Assembly: GCF_005281475.1 (NCBI RefSeq) | Contig: NZ_CP040106.1 | Location: 5,074,001 to 5,138,000 of the forward strand | Length of the DNA stretch: 64,000 nt | From: Echinicola rosea | GTDB taxonomy: Bacteria; Bacteroidota; Bacteroidia; Cytophagales; Cyclobacteriaceae | Direction: 5' to 3' | In this document: piece after piece, positions 18,378 through 28,300 of the stretch | Layout of the letters: each line of letters opens with the position of its first letter | Numbering within the stretch: the stretch's first letter is position 1 | Notes under the pieces: model-generated | Databases searched by the model: none | What the model was told of the DNA's origin: nothing | Seen by the model: only the letters and a program-made list of their open reading frames with translations | Position numbers and translations under genes: made by a program

Positions 18378-19805
18378 TTGGAAAAATTCCATTCTTTCGA
18401 CGAAATAAAACGTTCGCTTGAAAATAAAGAAACTGATTGTAAAGCGATCGTCCATTATTATCTCAAAAACATCCAAACGAAGGCGCATCTCAACGCCTTC
18501 GTTGAAGTTTATGAGCAATCTGCTTTGGAGCAAGCAGCCAAAGTGGATCAAAAAATCAAAGACGGCACTGCCGGAAAGCTGGCAGGGATGGTCATCGGTA
18601 TCAAAGATGTGCTATGCTACGCAGACCACCAGGTCAATGCCTCCAGTAAAATTTTAGAGGGATTCCATTCCCAATTTACCGCTACTGCCGTACAAAAGCT
18701 CATTGATGAAGACGCCATTATCATCGGACGTCTAAACTGTGATGAGTTTGGCATGGGATCATCCAATGAAAACACCGTCCATGGCAAAGTCCTAAACGCC
18801 CTTGATGAGGAGCGCGTACCGGGTGGATCTTCCGGCGGGTCAGCCGTAGCGGTTCAGGCCAATCTCTGCACCACCTCACTGGGGACCGATACGGGGGGAT
18901 CTGTTCGCCAACCGGCAGCCTTCACAGGACTGGTCGGCATCAAACCCACCTACTCAAGGGTCTCTCGCTTTGGGCTGATTGCTTATGCATCGTCATTTGA
19001 TACCATCGGCGTATTTTCTACCAATGTAAAGGACAATGCACGGGTCATGGAAGTAATCGCTGGCCAAGACGACAACGACAGTACCGTATCGCGCAAGGAA
19101 GTACCTCAATATTCCGAGCAGCTTGAATTGAACAAGCCGGTAAAAGTCGCCTACCTGAAAGAAACCATCGAATCGAAAGCATTACAGCCGGAGATCAAGG
19201 AGCACACCCTTGACATGCTGAATAAACTCAAGGAAGAAGGCCATACAGTAGAAGAGGTAGATTTCCCACTACTTGAATATGTCCTTCCTACTTATTATAT
19301 TTTAACTACTGCAGAGGCCAGTTCAAACCTTTCACGCTTTGATGGCGTAAAATATGGTTACCGAACGCCCAACGCCCACAATCTGGAAAGCATGTATAAG
19401 CTTACCCGCTCCGAAGGCTTCGGGGAGGAAGTGAAAAGAAGAATAATGTTGGGGACGTTTGTATTAAGTGCAAGCTACTATGACGCTTATTTCACTAAGG
19501 CCCAGAAAGTAAGAAGGTTGATCAAAGAGTTCACCGAGAATTTGTTGAACAAATTTGATTATATTGTCCTACCGACGACCCCTTCTACGGCATTTAAGTT
19601 TGGGGAGCACAGCGATGATCCTGTAGCCATGTATCTGGAAGACCTGTACACCGTACAAGCCTCCGTTTCAGGTATTCCGGCCATTTCCATTCCAAATGGA
19701 AAGGATGAAAATGGCCTTCCTATTGGCTTGCAGGTCCTTACCAACTCCTTTAAGGAGGCAGAGCTGTATGCTTTTGCGGACTATTTAATGAAAATCAAGA
19801 AATAA
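18378..19805 (+). CDS. gatA: Asp-tRNA(Asn)/Glu-tRNA(Gln) amidotransferase subunit A
   Basis: 475 residues of the amidase signature family. As the glutaminase subunit of GatCAB it supplies ammonia to convert Glu-tRNA(Gln) or Asp-tRNA(Asn). The Ser-cisSer-Lys triad is visible: Lys in GIKDVL (about 75), the cis-Ser in PGGSSGGSAVA, and the nucleophile Ser in GTDTGGSVRQPAAFTGLVGIKPTYSRVSRFG. The frame begins with TTG at 18378; the N-terminus FHSFDEIKRSLENK is typical, so the rare start is credible. gatB and gatC are elsewhere. Confidence 0.93.
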   Translation: MEKFHSFDEIKRSLENKETDCKAIVHYYLKNIQTKAHLNAFVEVYEQSALEQAAKVDQKIKDGTAGKLAGMVIGIKDVLCYADHQVNASSKILEGFHSQFTATAVQKLIDEDAIIIGRLNCDEFGMGSSNENTVHGKVLNALDEERVPGGSSGGSAVAVQANLCTTSLGTDTGGSVRQPAAFTGLVGIKPTYSRVSRFGLIAYASSFDTIGVFSTNVKDNARVMEVIAGQDDNDSTVSRKEVPQYSEQLELNKPVKVAYLKETIESKALQPEIKEHTLDMLNKLKEEGHTVEEVDFPLLEYVLPTYYILTTAEASSNLSRFDGVKYGYRTPNAHNLESMYKLTRSEGFGEEVKRRIMLGTFVLSASYYDAYFTKAQKVRRLIKEFTENLLNKFDYIVLPTTPSTAFKFGEHSDDPVAMYLEDLYTVQASVSGIPAISIPNGKDENGLPIGLQVLTNSFKEAELYAFADYLMKIKK

Positions 19806-19822
19806 TAAACTACTTACCTGTC

Positions 19823-21217
19823 ATGAGCAACTGGAAATTACTTACACTCCTATCACCGATGATATTCTGTGTGGCGATTGCCAGTGCCCAAAATCAGGGA
19901 GAAAATGGTTTCATAGCAGCCGAAGAGGATCTTATCGAGCCTACGTACCACTACGAATACATTCCTGACTTCACTTATCACGAAGTCAACGAACGAGTAG
20001 AGAAGATGGATACAGGCATGCCTTTCGAGCTAAATGAAACCATTTTTGCTTTTATAAATTACTTTACGGTCAGAAACCGGGAGTATTCCAAGATGACCTT
20101 GGCCAGAAAAGAAATCTATTTTCCACTTTTCGAAAAGGAGCTTAAGGAACACGGAATGCCAGATGAAATCAAGTACTTGGCCATTATCGAATCCGGGCTC
20201 AATCCCAAAGCCAAATCCCGCGTGGGGGCCATGGGGCTATGGCAGTTTATGCCAGCGACAGGAAGGGTCTATGACCTGCACGTCACCCGGGACATCGATG
20301 ATCGGATGGATCCTGAGCTGGCCACTGAAGCAGCTTGCCGTTATCTAAAGACACTTCACCGAATGTTTGATGATTGGGAACTTGCCTTGGCCGCTTATAA
20401 CTGTGGTCCCGGAAACGTCCGAAAAGCTATCAGGAGGTCCGGGGGAAAACGAACCTTTTGGGGGATTTATAACTGGCTGCCAAGGGAAACCAGGGGATAT
20501 ATCCCGCAGTTTCAAGCCATTATGTATGTATTTAATTATGCCGATGAGCATAACCTCATTTTAGAGGACGGCACCTTCCCTATTTCCCATGAAAAAGTAA
20601 AATTTGACCAGGAATTGGATCTCGAAAGACTGGCTGATATCAGTGGAACCTGCTTGGAGGAGCTGGAGTTTTTGAATCCCGCCATCCAAAACAGTAAAAT
20701 CCCCGCCAGTTCGGGACATTATGCCCTTCGGGTACCTAAGGCAAAAGCGGAATACATCGCCTCCAATGTACACTGGATGATGGACAGCATTAATCTTCAG
20801 GAAGAACGGTTACTTGCCAAACAAGAGTCCGAAAAAACCCAGGAAAAAGAACCTGAAAAGCTTATTTATAAGGTAAGACGGGGCGATGCATTGGGTAAGA
20901 TTGCCAGAATGTACGGCACGACAATTTCCGATATCAAAGCTTGGAACGGGCTATACTCCAATAACATTAAGATCGGCCAGCACCTGACCATATACCAGGA
21001 CAGCGATGCCTTCACCAGAAACCTTGCTACGGACAATCCCGCTAAGCAGGATGCCACTTTTGTGAAAGGCACCCCAAAAACCTATGTTGTACAGCCTGGT
21101 GACTCCCTTTGGCTGATTGCCAAAAAACTGGAAGGAGTAACCATAGAAGAGATAAAACGCCTCAATAAACTCAGCAACAATAAAATCAAACCAGGCCAGA
21201 AACTTATAATTGGTTAA
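19823..21217 (+). CDS. MltD-like lytic transglycosylase with two LysM domains
   Basis: 464 residues with a signal peptide (LLTLLSPMIFCVAIASAQ). The SLT domain (about 105-230) has IIESGLNPKAKSRVGAMGLWQFMPATGRVYDL with the catalytic Glu, and LAAYNCGPGNVRKAI. Two LysM modules follow: YKVRRGDALGKIARMYG (about 349-390) and YVVQPGDSLWLIAKKL (about 420-463), which bind glycan strands. It cleaves peptidoglycan to 1,6-anhydromuropeptides in the periplasm. Confidence 0.92.
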   Translation: MSNWKLLTLLSPMIFCVAIASAQNQGENGFIAAEEDLIEPTYHYEYIPDFTYHEVNERVEKMDTGMPFELNETIFAFINYFTVRNREYSKMTLARKEIYFPLFEKELKEHGMPDEIKYLAIIESGLNPKAKSRVGAMGLWQFMPATGRVYDLHVTRDIDDRMDPELATEAACRYLKTLHRMFDDWELALAAYNCGPGNVRKAIRRSGGKRTFWGIYNWLPRETRGYIPQFQAIMYVFNYADEHNLILEDGTFPISHEKVKFDQELDLERLADISGTCLEELEFLNPAIQNSKIPASSGHYALRVPKAKAEYIASNVHWMMDSINLQEERLLAKQESEKTQEKEPEKLIYKVRRGDALGKIARMYGTTISDIKAWNGLYSNNIKIGQHLTIYQDSDAFTRNLATDNPAKQDATFVKGTPKTYVVQPGDSLWLIAKKLEGVTIEEIKRLNKLSNNKIKPGQKLIIG

Positions 21218-21307
21218 AAAATACACAACTAAATATTTAGTAGTTTCTTTCCGACTGCCGTTCATTTTTTATAAATTGTACACGGTAACGCTATAAATCC
21301 ATATACA

Positions 21308-22405
21308 ATGAATAAGAAAAACAGTTTGATTCTGGCCCTATTTATCTTGACAGCAAGCATGATGATGAGCTGCCAAGATGGCGAAAACGGAAGTAACTCC
21401 AATAAACCCAAAGCAAGAGGTGCAAGCGGGGAGATACTTTTGGTCATTGATTCGGTCAAGTACAAAGGGCCCGTAGGCGATGCCCTAAAAGGGATATTTG
21501 AAGAGGACATCAAAGGTCTTGTACGAGAGGAAACCCTTTTCGACATGCGAAAAGTCGATCCAAGATCCATGACAAGGATACTAAAAATGGCTTATAACAT
21601 CGTGTATGTCACTACTTTTGACGACAAGAAGGCAGGCAGCCGCATGATCAGCAACCAATTTAGCCCAGCCTCCAAGGAAAAGGCCGCTGGTGATCCATCG
21701 CTGTTCATGTTGAGAAACGAAGATGAATTTGCTCAGGGACAAGAAGTCGTTTACCTATTTGGCAATAATGAAGAGGAGCTGATCAACAACCTCCGGAAGA
21801 ACACAGATAAACTTCAAAACCTTTTTGAAGTACGGGAAAGAAACCGTCTGGGAAGCGCTATCCTCGAACGCACCAATGGAAAAGTACAATCAAAGGGTAA
21901 AGAAGTCTTGGGACTGGACTTAAAGGTCCCAGCCTCCTATCAATTTGTCAAGGAAGAGGAAAACTTCCTCTGGGCAAGGCAGCCGACCCCTACCACCCAG
22001 CGGGCAGACATTAGCCTGATCTTTTACCAAACGGAATACACTTCTGAAGAACAAGTATTTCCGGAGAACATCATCAAATTACGTGATGAAATCCTAAAAA
22101 CCCGTGTTTTTGGTGATCCTGAAAAGCCAAATTCTTATTTGGAAACAGAAAAACAAATTGTACCTTCCTTTAGGAATATGCAGATCGACGGGCAATATGC
22201 CATCGAGATGCGGGGACAGTGGAAGACACACTCCATCAGTATGGGCGGGTCATTTGTTTCCTACACAGTAGTCGATGAAGCCAACGGAAAACTTTATTAC
22301 TTGGAAGGATTTTTATATTATCCGAATGAAACCCATAAAAAAGCCCTTCGGGAAATCGAAGCGATATTGATGGCCACAACATTCCCAAAAGGCAACAATA
22401 ACTAA
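21308..22405 (+). CDS. DUF4837 family lipoprotein
   Basis: 365 residues; lipoprotein signal ILALFILTASMMMSC. The mature start KARGASGEILLVIDSVKYKGPVGDALKGIFEEDIKGLVREE and later blocks (FWARQPTPTTQ-like region, IDGQYAIEMRGQWKT, GGSFVSYTVVDEANGKLYYLEGFLYYPNETHKKALREIEAI) match the Bacteroidota family DUF4837 from memory. Function unknown. It lies 21 bp upstream of maeB, probably co-transcribed by chance. Confidence 0.75.
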   Translation: MNKKNSLILALFILTASMMMSCQDGENGSNSNKPKARGASGEILLVIDSVKYKGPVGDALKGIFEEDIKGLVREETLFDMRKVDPRSMTRILKMAYNIVYVTTFDDKKAGSRMISNQFSPASKEKAAGDPSLFMLRNEDEFAQGQEVVYLFGNNEEELINNLRKNTDKLQNLFEVRERNRLGSAILERTNGKVQSKGKEVLGLDLKVPASYQFVKEEENFLWARQPTPTTQRADISLIFYQTEYTSEEQVFPENIIKLRDEILKTRVFGDPEKPNSYLETEKQIVPSFRNMQIDGQYAIEMRGQWKTHSISMGGSFVSYTVVDEANGKLYYLEGFLYYPNETHKKALREIEAILMATTFPKGNNN

Positions 22406-22425
22406 ATCCAATTCATAGCTTAACA

Positions 22426-24699
22426 ATGGCGATTAAAATCAGAAAAGAAGATGCCTTGGGCTACCATTCCCAAGGCAGTCCAGGAAAAATCGAGGTCGTT
22501 CCGACGAAACCACTCTCCAGCCAGTTGGATCTGGCCTTGGCCTATTCACCTGGAGTGGCAGAACCCTGTTTGGAAATCGCCAAAAAGAAAGAAAATGCCT
22601 ACAAATACACCGCAAAAGGGAACCTTGTGGGCGTAATTTCCAATGGGACCGCCGTGCTTGGCCTGGGAGACATTGGTCCGGAGGCCAGCAAACCTGTCAT
22701 GGAAGGAAAAGGTGTCCTTTTCAAGAAATTTGCAGGCATAGACGTTTTCGATATTGAAATCGACGAAAAAGATCCCCAGAAACTGATCCAAATCATTAAA
22801 TCACTGGAGCCTACTTTCGGAGGGATCAACTTGGAAGATATCAAGGCCCCAGAGTGCTTTGAAATCGAACAGGCACTCAAGCAGGAAATGCATATCCCTG
22901 TCATGCACGATGACCAGCATGGAACGGCCATCATCTCAGGAGCCGCCTTGCTCAATGCCCTTGAAATCGTCCATAAAAATATCGAGGATATTCGTTTGGT
23001 GGTTTGTGGTGCAGGTGCCGCAGCTGTTTCCTGTACCCGCTTTTACATGTCACTGGGGGTAAAAAGAGAAAATTTGGTAATGGTCGATATTGACGGTGTT
23101 ATCCGGACAGACCGGCCAGACCTTGATGAGGTCAGGAAGGAATTTGCCACTTCACGGGCAGACCTCCACACCCTTGCCGATGCGATGAAAGGAGCGGATG
23201 TGTTTTTGGGCCTATCGGCAGGAAACATCGTCTCTCCCGAACACATCCAATCCATGGCGGACAACCCCATCGTTTTTGCCTTGGCAAATCCTAATCCAGA
23301 AATTGACTATAACCTGGCCGTCTCCACCCGTGATGACCTCATTATGGCCACGGGAAGATCGGATTTTCCAAACCAAGTAAACAATGTACTCGGTTTTCCC
23401 TACATCTTCAGGGGAGCACTCGACGTAAGGGCAACCGCCATCAATGAAGAAATGAAACTGGCCACTGCACAAGCCATCGCGAAGCTGGCCAAGGAGCCCG
23501 TGCCCGAAATCGTCAACAAGGCTTATGGCGATGACCAATTGGGTTTTGGGAGGAAATACCTTATTCCAAAACCGTTGGATCCACGCCTGATCACCACCAT
23601 CGCCCCTGCTGTGGCAAGGACAGCGATGGAAACGGGTGTGGCACAAACGGCCATTACCGACTGGGAAACATACGAATTGGAACTCCAAGAGCGAATAGGA
23701 ATCGACCAACGATTGATGTCCAGGGTCATTGCTCGGGCCAAAAAGAATCCTAAGCGTGTGGTATTTGCCGAGGCAGACAATACAAAAATCCTCAAAGCCG
23801 CCCAATTGATCAATGATGAAAGAATCGGCGATCCGATTTTGCTGGGCAATAAGGAAGTGATCCTCAAGCTGATTGAAGAGCATTCCCTCGACCTCAGCAA
23901 TGTCCAGATCATTGATCCATACGAAGAGCTTGATCGCTTGGAGAAATTCGGAAACCTATTGTACCAAAAACGGCAGCGCAAAGGTCTGACGCCTTTCGAA
24001 GCACAAAAGATGATGCGCGACCGCACCTATTTTGGCGCCATGATGGTGGAGACAGGTGAAGCAGATGCACTGATTTCCGGGCTTACCAAAGATTATCCCA
24101 AAACCATCCTTCCCGCCCTACATGTCATTGGTGTAAAGCAGGATGTGGACAGGGTAGCAGGAATGTATATTATGAATTCTGACAAAGGCCCCTATTTCTT
24201 TGCAGACACTACAGTAAACGTAGATCCTACCGCCGACCAAATCGTAGAAATCATCGGACTGACGGCCGATGCAGTGAAATTCTTTGACTTGGAACCCAAA
24301 GTGGCCGTACTCTCCTACTCCAACTTCGGTTCGGCAAAAGGAAACACGCCGACCAAAACTGCCCTCGCTACGGCCAAGGCCAAGGAAAAATTTCCTGAAC
24401 TGATCATCGAAGGTGAAATGCAAGCGAATGTAGCCATCAACGAAGCGATCCAAAAAGAAAATTATCCTTTCAGCGCCCTTGCCAATAAAAAAGCCAATAC
24501 GCTCATCTTTCCCAACCTCAGTTCGGGGAACATTGCCTACAAACTGTTGGCTGAAATCGGCAATGCAGAAGCCATCGGCCCGGTATTGTTGGGCATGAAC
24601 AAGCCTGTGCACATCCTCCAACTGGGAAGTTCAATAAGGGAAATCATCAATATGGTAGCCATAGCAGTAGTGGACGCTCAAAGTCATGACAATATATGA
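22426..24699 (+). CDS. maeB: NADP-dependent malic enzyme with phosphotransacetylase-like C-terminal domain
   Basis: 757 residues, the standard MaeB length. Residues about 1-430 are malic enzyme: YSPGVAEPCLEIA, GNLVGVISNGTAVLGLGDIGPEASKPVMEGK, DDQHGTAIISGAALLNAL, and the NADP fold VVCGAGAAAVSC. Residues about 430-757 resemble phosphotransacetylase (PKRVVFAEADNTKILKAAQ, VLSYSNFGSAKG, ANTLIFPNLSSGNIAYKLL), usually regulatory, sensing acetyl-CoA. Reaction: malate + NADP to pyruvate + CO2 + NADPH. The stop overlaps the ruvA start (ATGA). Confidence 0.95.
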   Translation: MAIKIRKEDALGYHSQGSPGKIEVVPTKPLSSQLDLALAYSPGVAEPCLEIAKKKENAYKYTAKGNLVGVISNGTAVLGLGDIGPEASKPVMEGKGVLFKKFAGIDVFDIEIDEKDPQKLIQIIKSLEPTFGGINLEDIKAPECFEIEQALKQEMHIPVMHDDQHGTAIISGAALLNALEIVHKNIEDIRLVVCGAGAAAVSCTRFYMSLGVKRENLVMVDIDGVIRTDRPDLDEVRKEFATSRADLHTLADAMKGADVFLGLSAGNIVSPEHIQSMADNPIVFALANPNPEIDYNLAVSTRDDLIMATGRSDFPNQVNNVLGFPYIFRGALDVRATAINEEMKLATAQAIAKLAKEPVPEIVNKAYGDDQLGFGRKYLIPKPLDPRLITTIAPAVARTAMETGVAQTAITDWETYELELQERIGIDQRLMSRVIARAKKNPKRVVFAEADNTKILKAAQLINDERIGDPILLGNKEVILKLIEEHSLDLSNVQIIDPYEELDRLEKFGNLLYQKRQRKGLTPFEAQKMMRDRTYFGAMMVETGEADALISGLTKDYPKTILPALHVIGVKQDVDRVAGMYIMNSDKGPYFFADTTVNVDPTADQIVEIIGLTADAVKFFDLEPKVAVLSYSNFGSAKGNTPTKTALATAKAKEKFPELIIEGEMQANVAINEAIQKENYPFSALANKKANTLIFPNLSSGNIAYKLLAEIGNAEAIGPVLLGMNKPVHILQLGSSIREIINMVAIAVVDAQSHDNI

Positions 24700-25295
24700 T
24701 CGATTATCTAAACGGAAAACTGGTTTTTAAGGACCCCACATTTGTAATTATTGACATTAACGGTATCGGTTATCATGTCAAAGTATCACTGAACACCTAT
24801 TCGCAGATCAAGGATGAGGAGCAAATCAAGCTCCTCACCCATCTGCATATCAAAGAAGACGCGCATACCTTATATGGATTTAAGGAAGAAATGGAAAAAC
24901 GGCTGTTCCTGCTGCTGATTTCCATTTCAGGAGTAGGCCCAAATACCGGGCTGATGATCCTATCATCACTGTCAGGAGGAGAGTTGGAAGCGGCAATTGC
25001 CCAAGAAGACCACAAAACCATCCAACGTGTCAAGGGAGTAGGTGCCAAGACCGCGCAGCGTATTGTTTTGGAGCTTAAAGACAAAATAAACAAGGATAAT
25101 CCAACCCCATCCCATCCGGTTTCAGGTGGTTTTATACAACAAAACCAATTTATCAAAGAAGAAGCTTTGCAAGCGTTGATTACACTGGGATTCACCAAGG
25201 CGGTGGCAGAAAAAAATATTGCCGCAGTTTTGAAAAAAAGCGGTTCGGAAATTTCATTGGAAGAATTAATTAAAGCATCTTTAAGGTCAACCTAA
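24696..25295 (+). CDS. ruvA: Holliday junction branch migration complex subunit RuvA
   Basis: 199 residues: N-terminal OB domain (MIDYLNGKLVFKDPTFVIIDINGIGYHVKVS), two helix-hairpin-helix motifs in the middle (LLISISGVGPNTGLMILSSL and RVKGVGAKTAQRIVLELKDK), and the C-terminal RuvB-binding helix bundle (EALQALITLGFTKAVAEKNI). RuvA tetramers clamp four-way junctions and load RuvB. It overlaps maeB by four bases and precedes sprA by 12 bases, a pairing common in this phylum. Confidence 0.96.
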   Translation: MIDYLNGKLVFKDPTFVIIDINGIGYHVKVSLNTYSQIKDEEQIKLLTHLHIKEDAHTLYGFKEEMEKRLFLLLISISGVGPNTGLMILSSLSGGELEAAIAQEDHKTIQRVKGVGAKTAQRIVLELKDKINKDNPTPSHPVSGGFIQQNQFIKEEALQALITLGFTKAVAEKNIAAVLKKSGSEISLEELIKASLRST

Positions 25296-25307
25296 TTACT
25301 AGGAAGT

Positions 25308-28300
25308 TTGACTATTACTGGATCATATTTTTTAAAAGGCTGTAGCAACCCAAAAAACTTTTCAGCAACATTTTCCCTGTTGTTGACTGTTTTTCTTTTG
25401 TCCGGGTGGCAAGCCGCACAAGCACAAGGCGTCTCTTCGGATAGTATCCCAAGCAAAATGGACTCACTGGAAGAGCGAAGGGCATTGCCATCCTTTTTAT
25501 TATGGGACAATTACCGTACCAATCCCCTCTACCCACAACAGAGTCCTTTGGATTACCGTAATTCCCCATTCTATAACCAAAGCCCACAGGAACAGCAGGT
25601 GGAAATCGAACTGGATTCCACCCTCCAATACCGCGTCTATGACCAAATGGACTCCACGGATGTCAATGCAGGCTACACCTTTGACTTCGAGGAATTTTCA
25701 AAAATCCAAGAATTGCGGATGCGCCAGCAATATTGGCGTGATCGTTCCAAGGGGATGTATGGCGAGAGTGCCGTCAGCGGCCGTGGACTGATCCCTCCTA
25801 TCACCATGAGCCCAACTTTTGATAGGCTTTTTGGCGGTAGTGAAATCAATATCGTACCCACTGGCTATATCAACTTGGACTTTGGCGGGATATTTAGACG
25901 CATAGACAACCCCTCCATCCCCATCCGACAGCAGCGAAATGGAGGGTTCAATTTTGATCAGCAGATCCAGATGAGCGTAAACGGGAATTTGGGTGAAAAG
26001 ATGCAGATCAATGCAAATTTTGACAGTAATAATTCCTTTGACTTCCAAAACCAACTAAAAGTAGAGTACCGAGGATTCGAAGAGGACATTATCAAGAGCA
26101 TTGAAATCGGGAATGTCAGCATGCCTGTCCAAAACAGCCTGATCCAAGGTTCCCAAAACCTATTTGGAGTGAAGACGCAGCTTCAGTTTGGCAAGCTGTT
26201 TATGACGGCAGTCGCCTCCACCCAGCGGGGACAGCGCGACGAAATCGTCATCGAAGGCGACGGACAGGGACGTCCCTTTGAGCTCCGGGCGTCCGAATAC
26301 GATGACAATAGGCACTTTTTCCTGGCACACTTTTTCCGTGAAAATTACGAACGTTGGCTCCGGGGACTTCCCCAGATCCTCTCCGGGGTAAATGTCACAC
26401 GGGTGGAAGTGTACATCATGAACAGGGCAAACAATACCGAAACCCTAAGGAATTTCACGGCTTTTATGGACCTAGGGGAAGGGGAACGCATTTATCGACC
26501 TGACAATCCCAACATTGGCACTGGTACTCCGGGAAGCCCAGCTTCCAATGAGGCAAATGATCTCTTCGACAACCTGACCGCAAATCCCAATTTCCGACCC
26601 TATGACCAGGCTTCCAACCAGATTGAAAGTGGATTGGGACTGGTAAAAGGTACCGACTTCGTTCAGGTAAACGGAGCCAGAAAACTGGCAAACAATGAAT
26701 ATACATTTCATAAGGAACTCGGATACCTGAGCCTTAACAGGAAGATCCTGAACGATGAAGTGGTGGCCGTCTCTTTTGAATACACCTACAATGGACAGGC
26801 CTATAAGGTCGGGGAAATGTCTGAAGACTACCAAAACCGCCCAGAATCAGACGTGCTTTTCCTCAAGCTCCTGCGTCCTGCCCGGATCAATACCAATGTC
26901 CCCACTTGGGACCTGATGATGAAAAACGTTTATAGCTTCAATGCCAACCAAATCCAAAAGGAAGGCTTTCAGCTACAGGTAATCTATCGTGATGACCGCA
27001 CCGGACTGGACAACCCCAGCCTACTGGAAGGACAACAGGTAAAGGATGTCCCTTTGGTCCGCCTAATGGGGCTCGATAACCTCAATCCACAAAATGACCC
27101 TGCACCGGACGGGAATTTTGATTTTGTCCCTGGACTGACCATTTTGCCCGAAAAAGGAATGCTGATCTTCCCCAAACTAGAACCCTTTGGCAAAACATTG
27201 GCCGACAACTTCCTGCCCAACGAGGAAAGCCTGAAGGATAAGTTTGTCTATGATACCCTTTACCGTACCACGAAGGCAGATGCGGAACTTGTCACAAGAC
27301 TGAACAAATACTACATCAAAGGTAACCTGACAGCTGGATCTTCCTCAGAAATCATGCTCCCCGGCCTGAATATTTCCGAGGGGTCGGTGATCGTCAATGC
27401 CGGTAATATCCCGCTGACCGAAGGAGTGGACTACACCGTGGACTACAACATTGGCAGGGTCGTGATCATCAATGAGGGGATTTTGGCCTCTGGCAAAAGG
27501 ATTACCATTAGCTTTGAAAAAGCAGACCTGGTCTCCTTCCAGACCAGGAGCCTTCTGGGGACACGCTTTGACTACATCTTCAACGACAACTTGACCCTTG
27601 GGGGTACATTCCTATACCTCAATGAACGTCCCAACATCACCAGGATCAGCACAGGTAGCGAAACCATCAAAAACAGCCTTTGGGGACTGGATTTAAACTA
27701 TAGTGAGAAGTCAAGGTGGTTGACAAAGCTGGCCGATGCACTTCCCTTTACGGACACAAAAGATGAATCTTTGGTGACCTTTAGTGGTGAATTTGCCCAC
27801 CTGATCCCCGGTACTTCCAACAAAGTCGATGGGGAAGGAGCATCCTATATCGATGACTTCGAAACGGCCATTACGCCGTTTAGTCTAGGTGGCAGTCCAC
27901 AGAGCTGGAAACTCTCATCCACCCCAAGGACCAATGACAACCGTTTTGATATGAGCATGATGACCGAGGACCAATTGGGCAATGCATACCGAAGGGCCCG
28001 ACTCGCATGGTACAATATTGACAACGTCTTTTATCGACGCACCGGCCAGGGTGTGCCTGAAAACATCACTGACGAGGACCGTCAAAATTACTATGTCAAG
28101 TCCTTTACTCCCCAAGAAATATTCGAAGGACGTGATCAGGACGCCATTGTCCTGCCTGAACCGTTATTTGACCTGGCCTATTACCCTTCCGAAAGGGGGA
28201 TGTACAACTATAATCCTGCCCTGGACAGCGAAGGACTTCTCCCGAGTCCAGAGGATAATTATGGCGGTATTTCCAGGGTTATCACATCCGATGTGGATTT

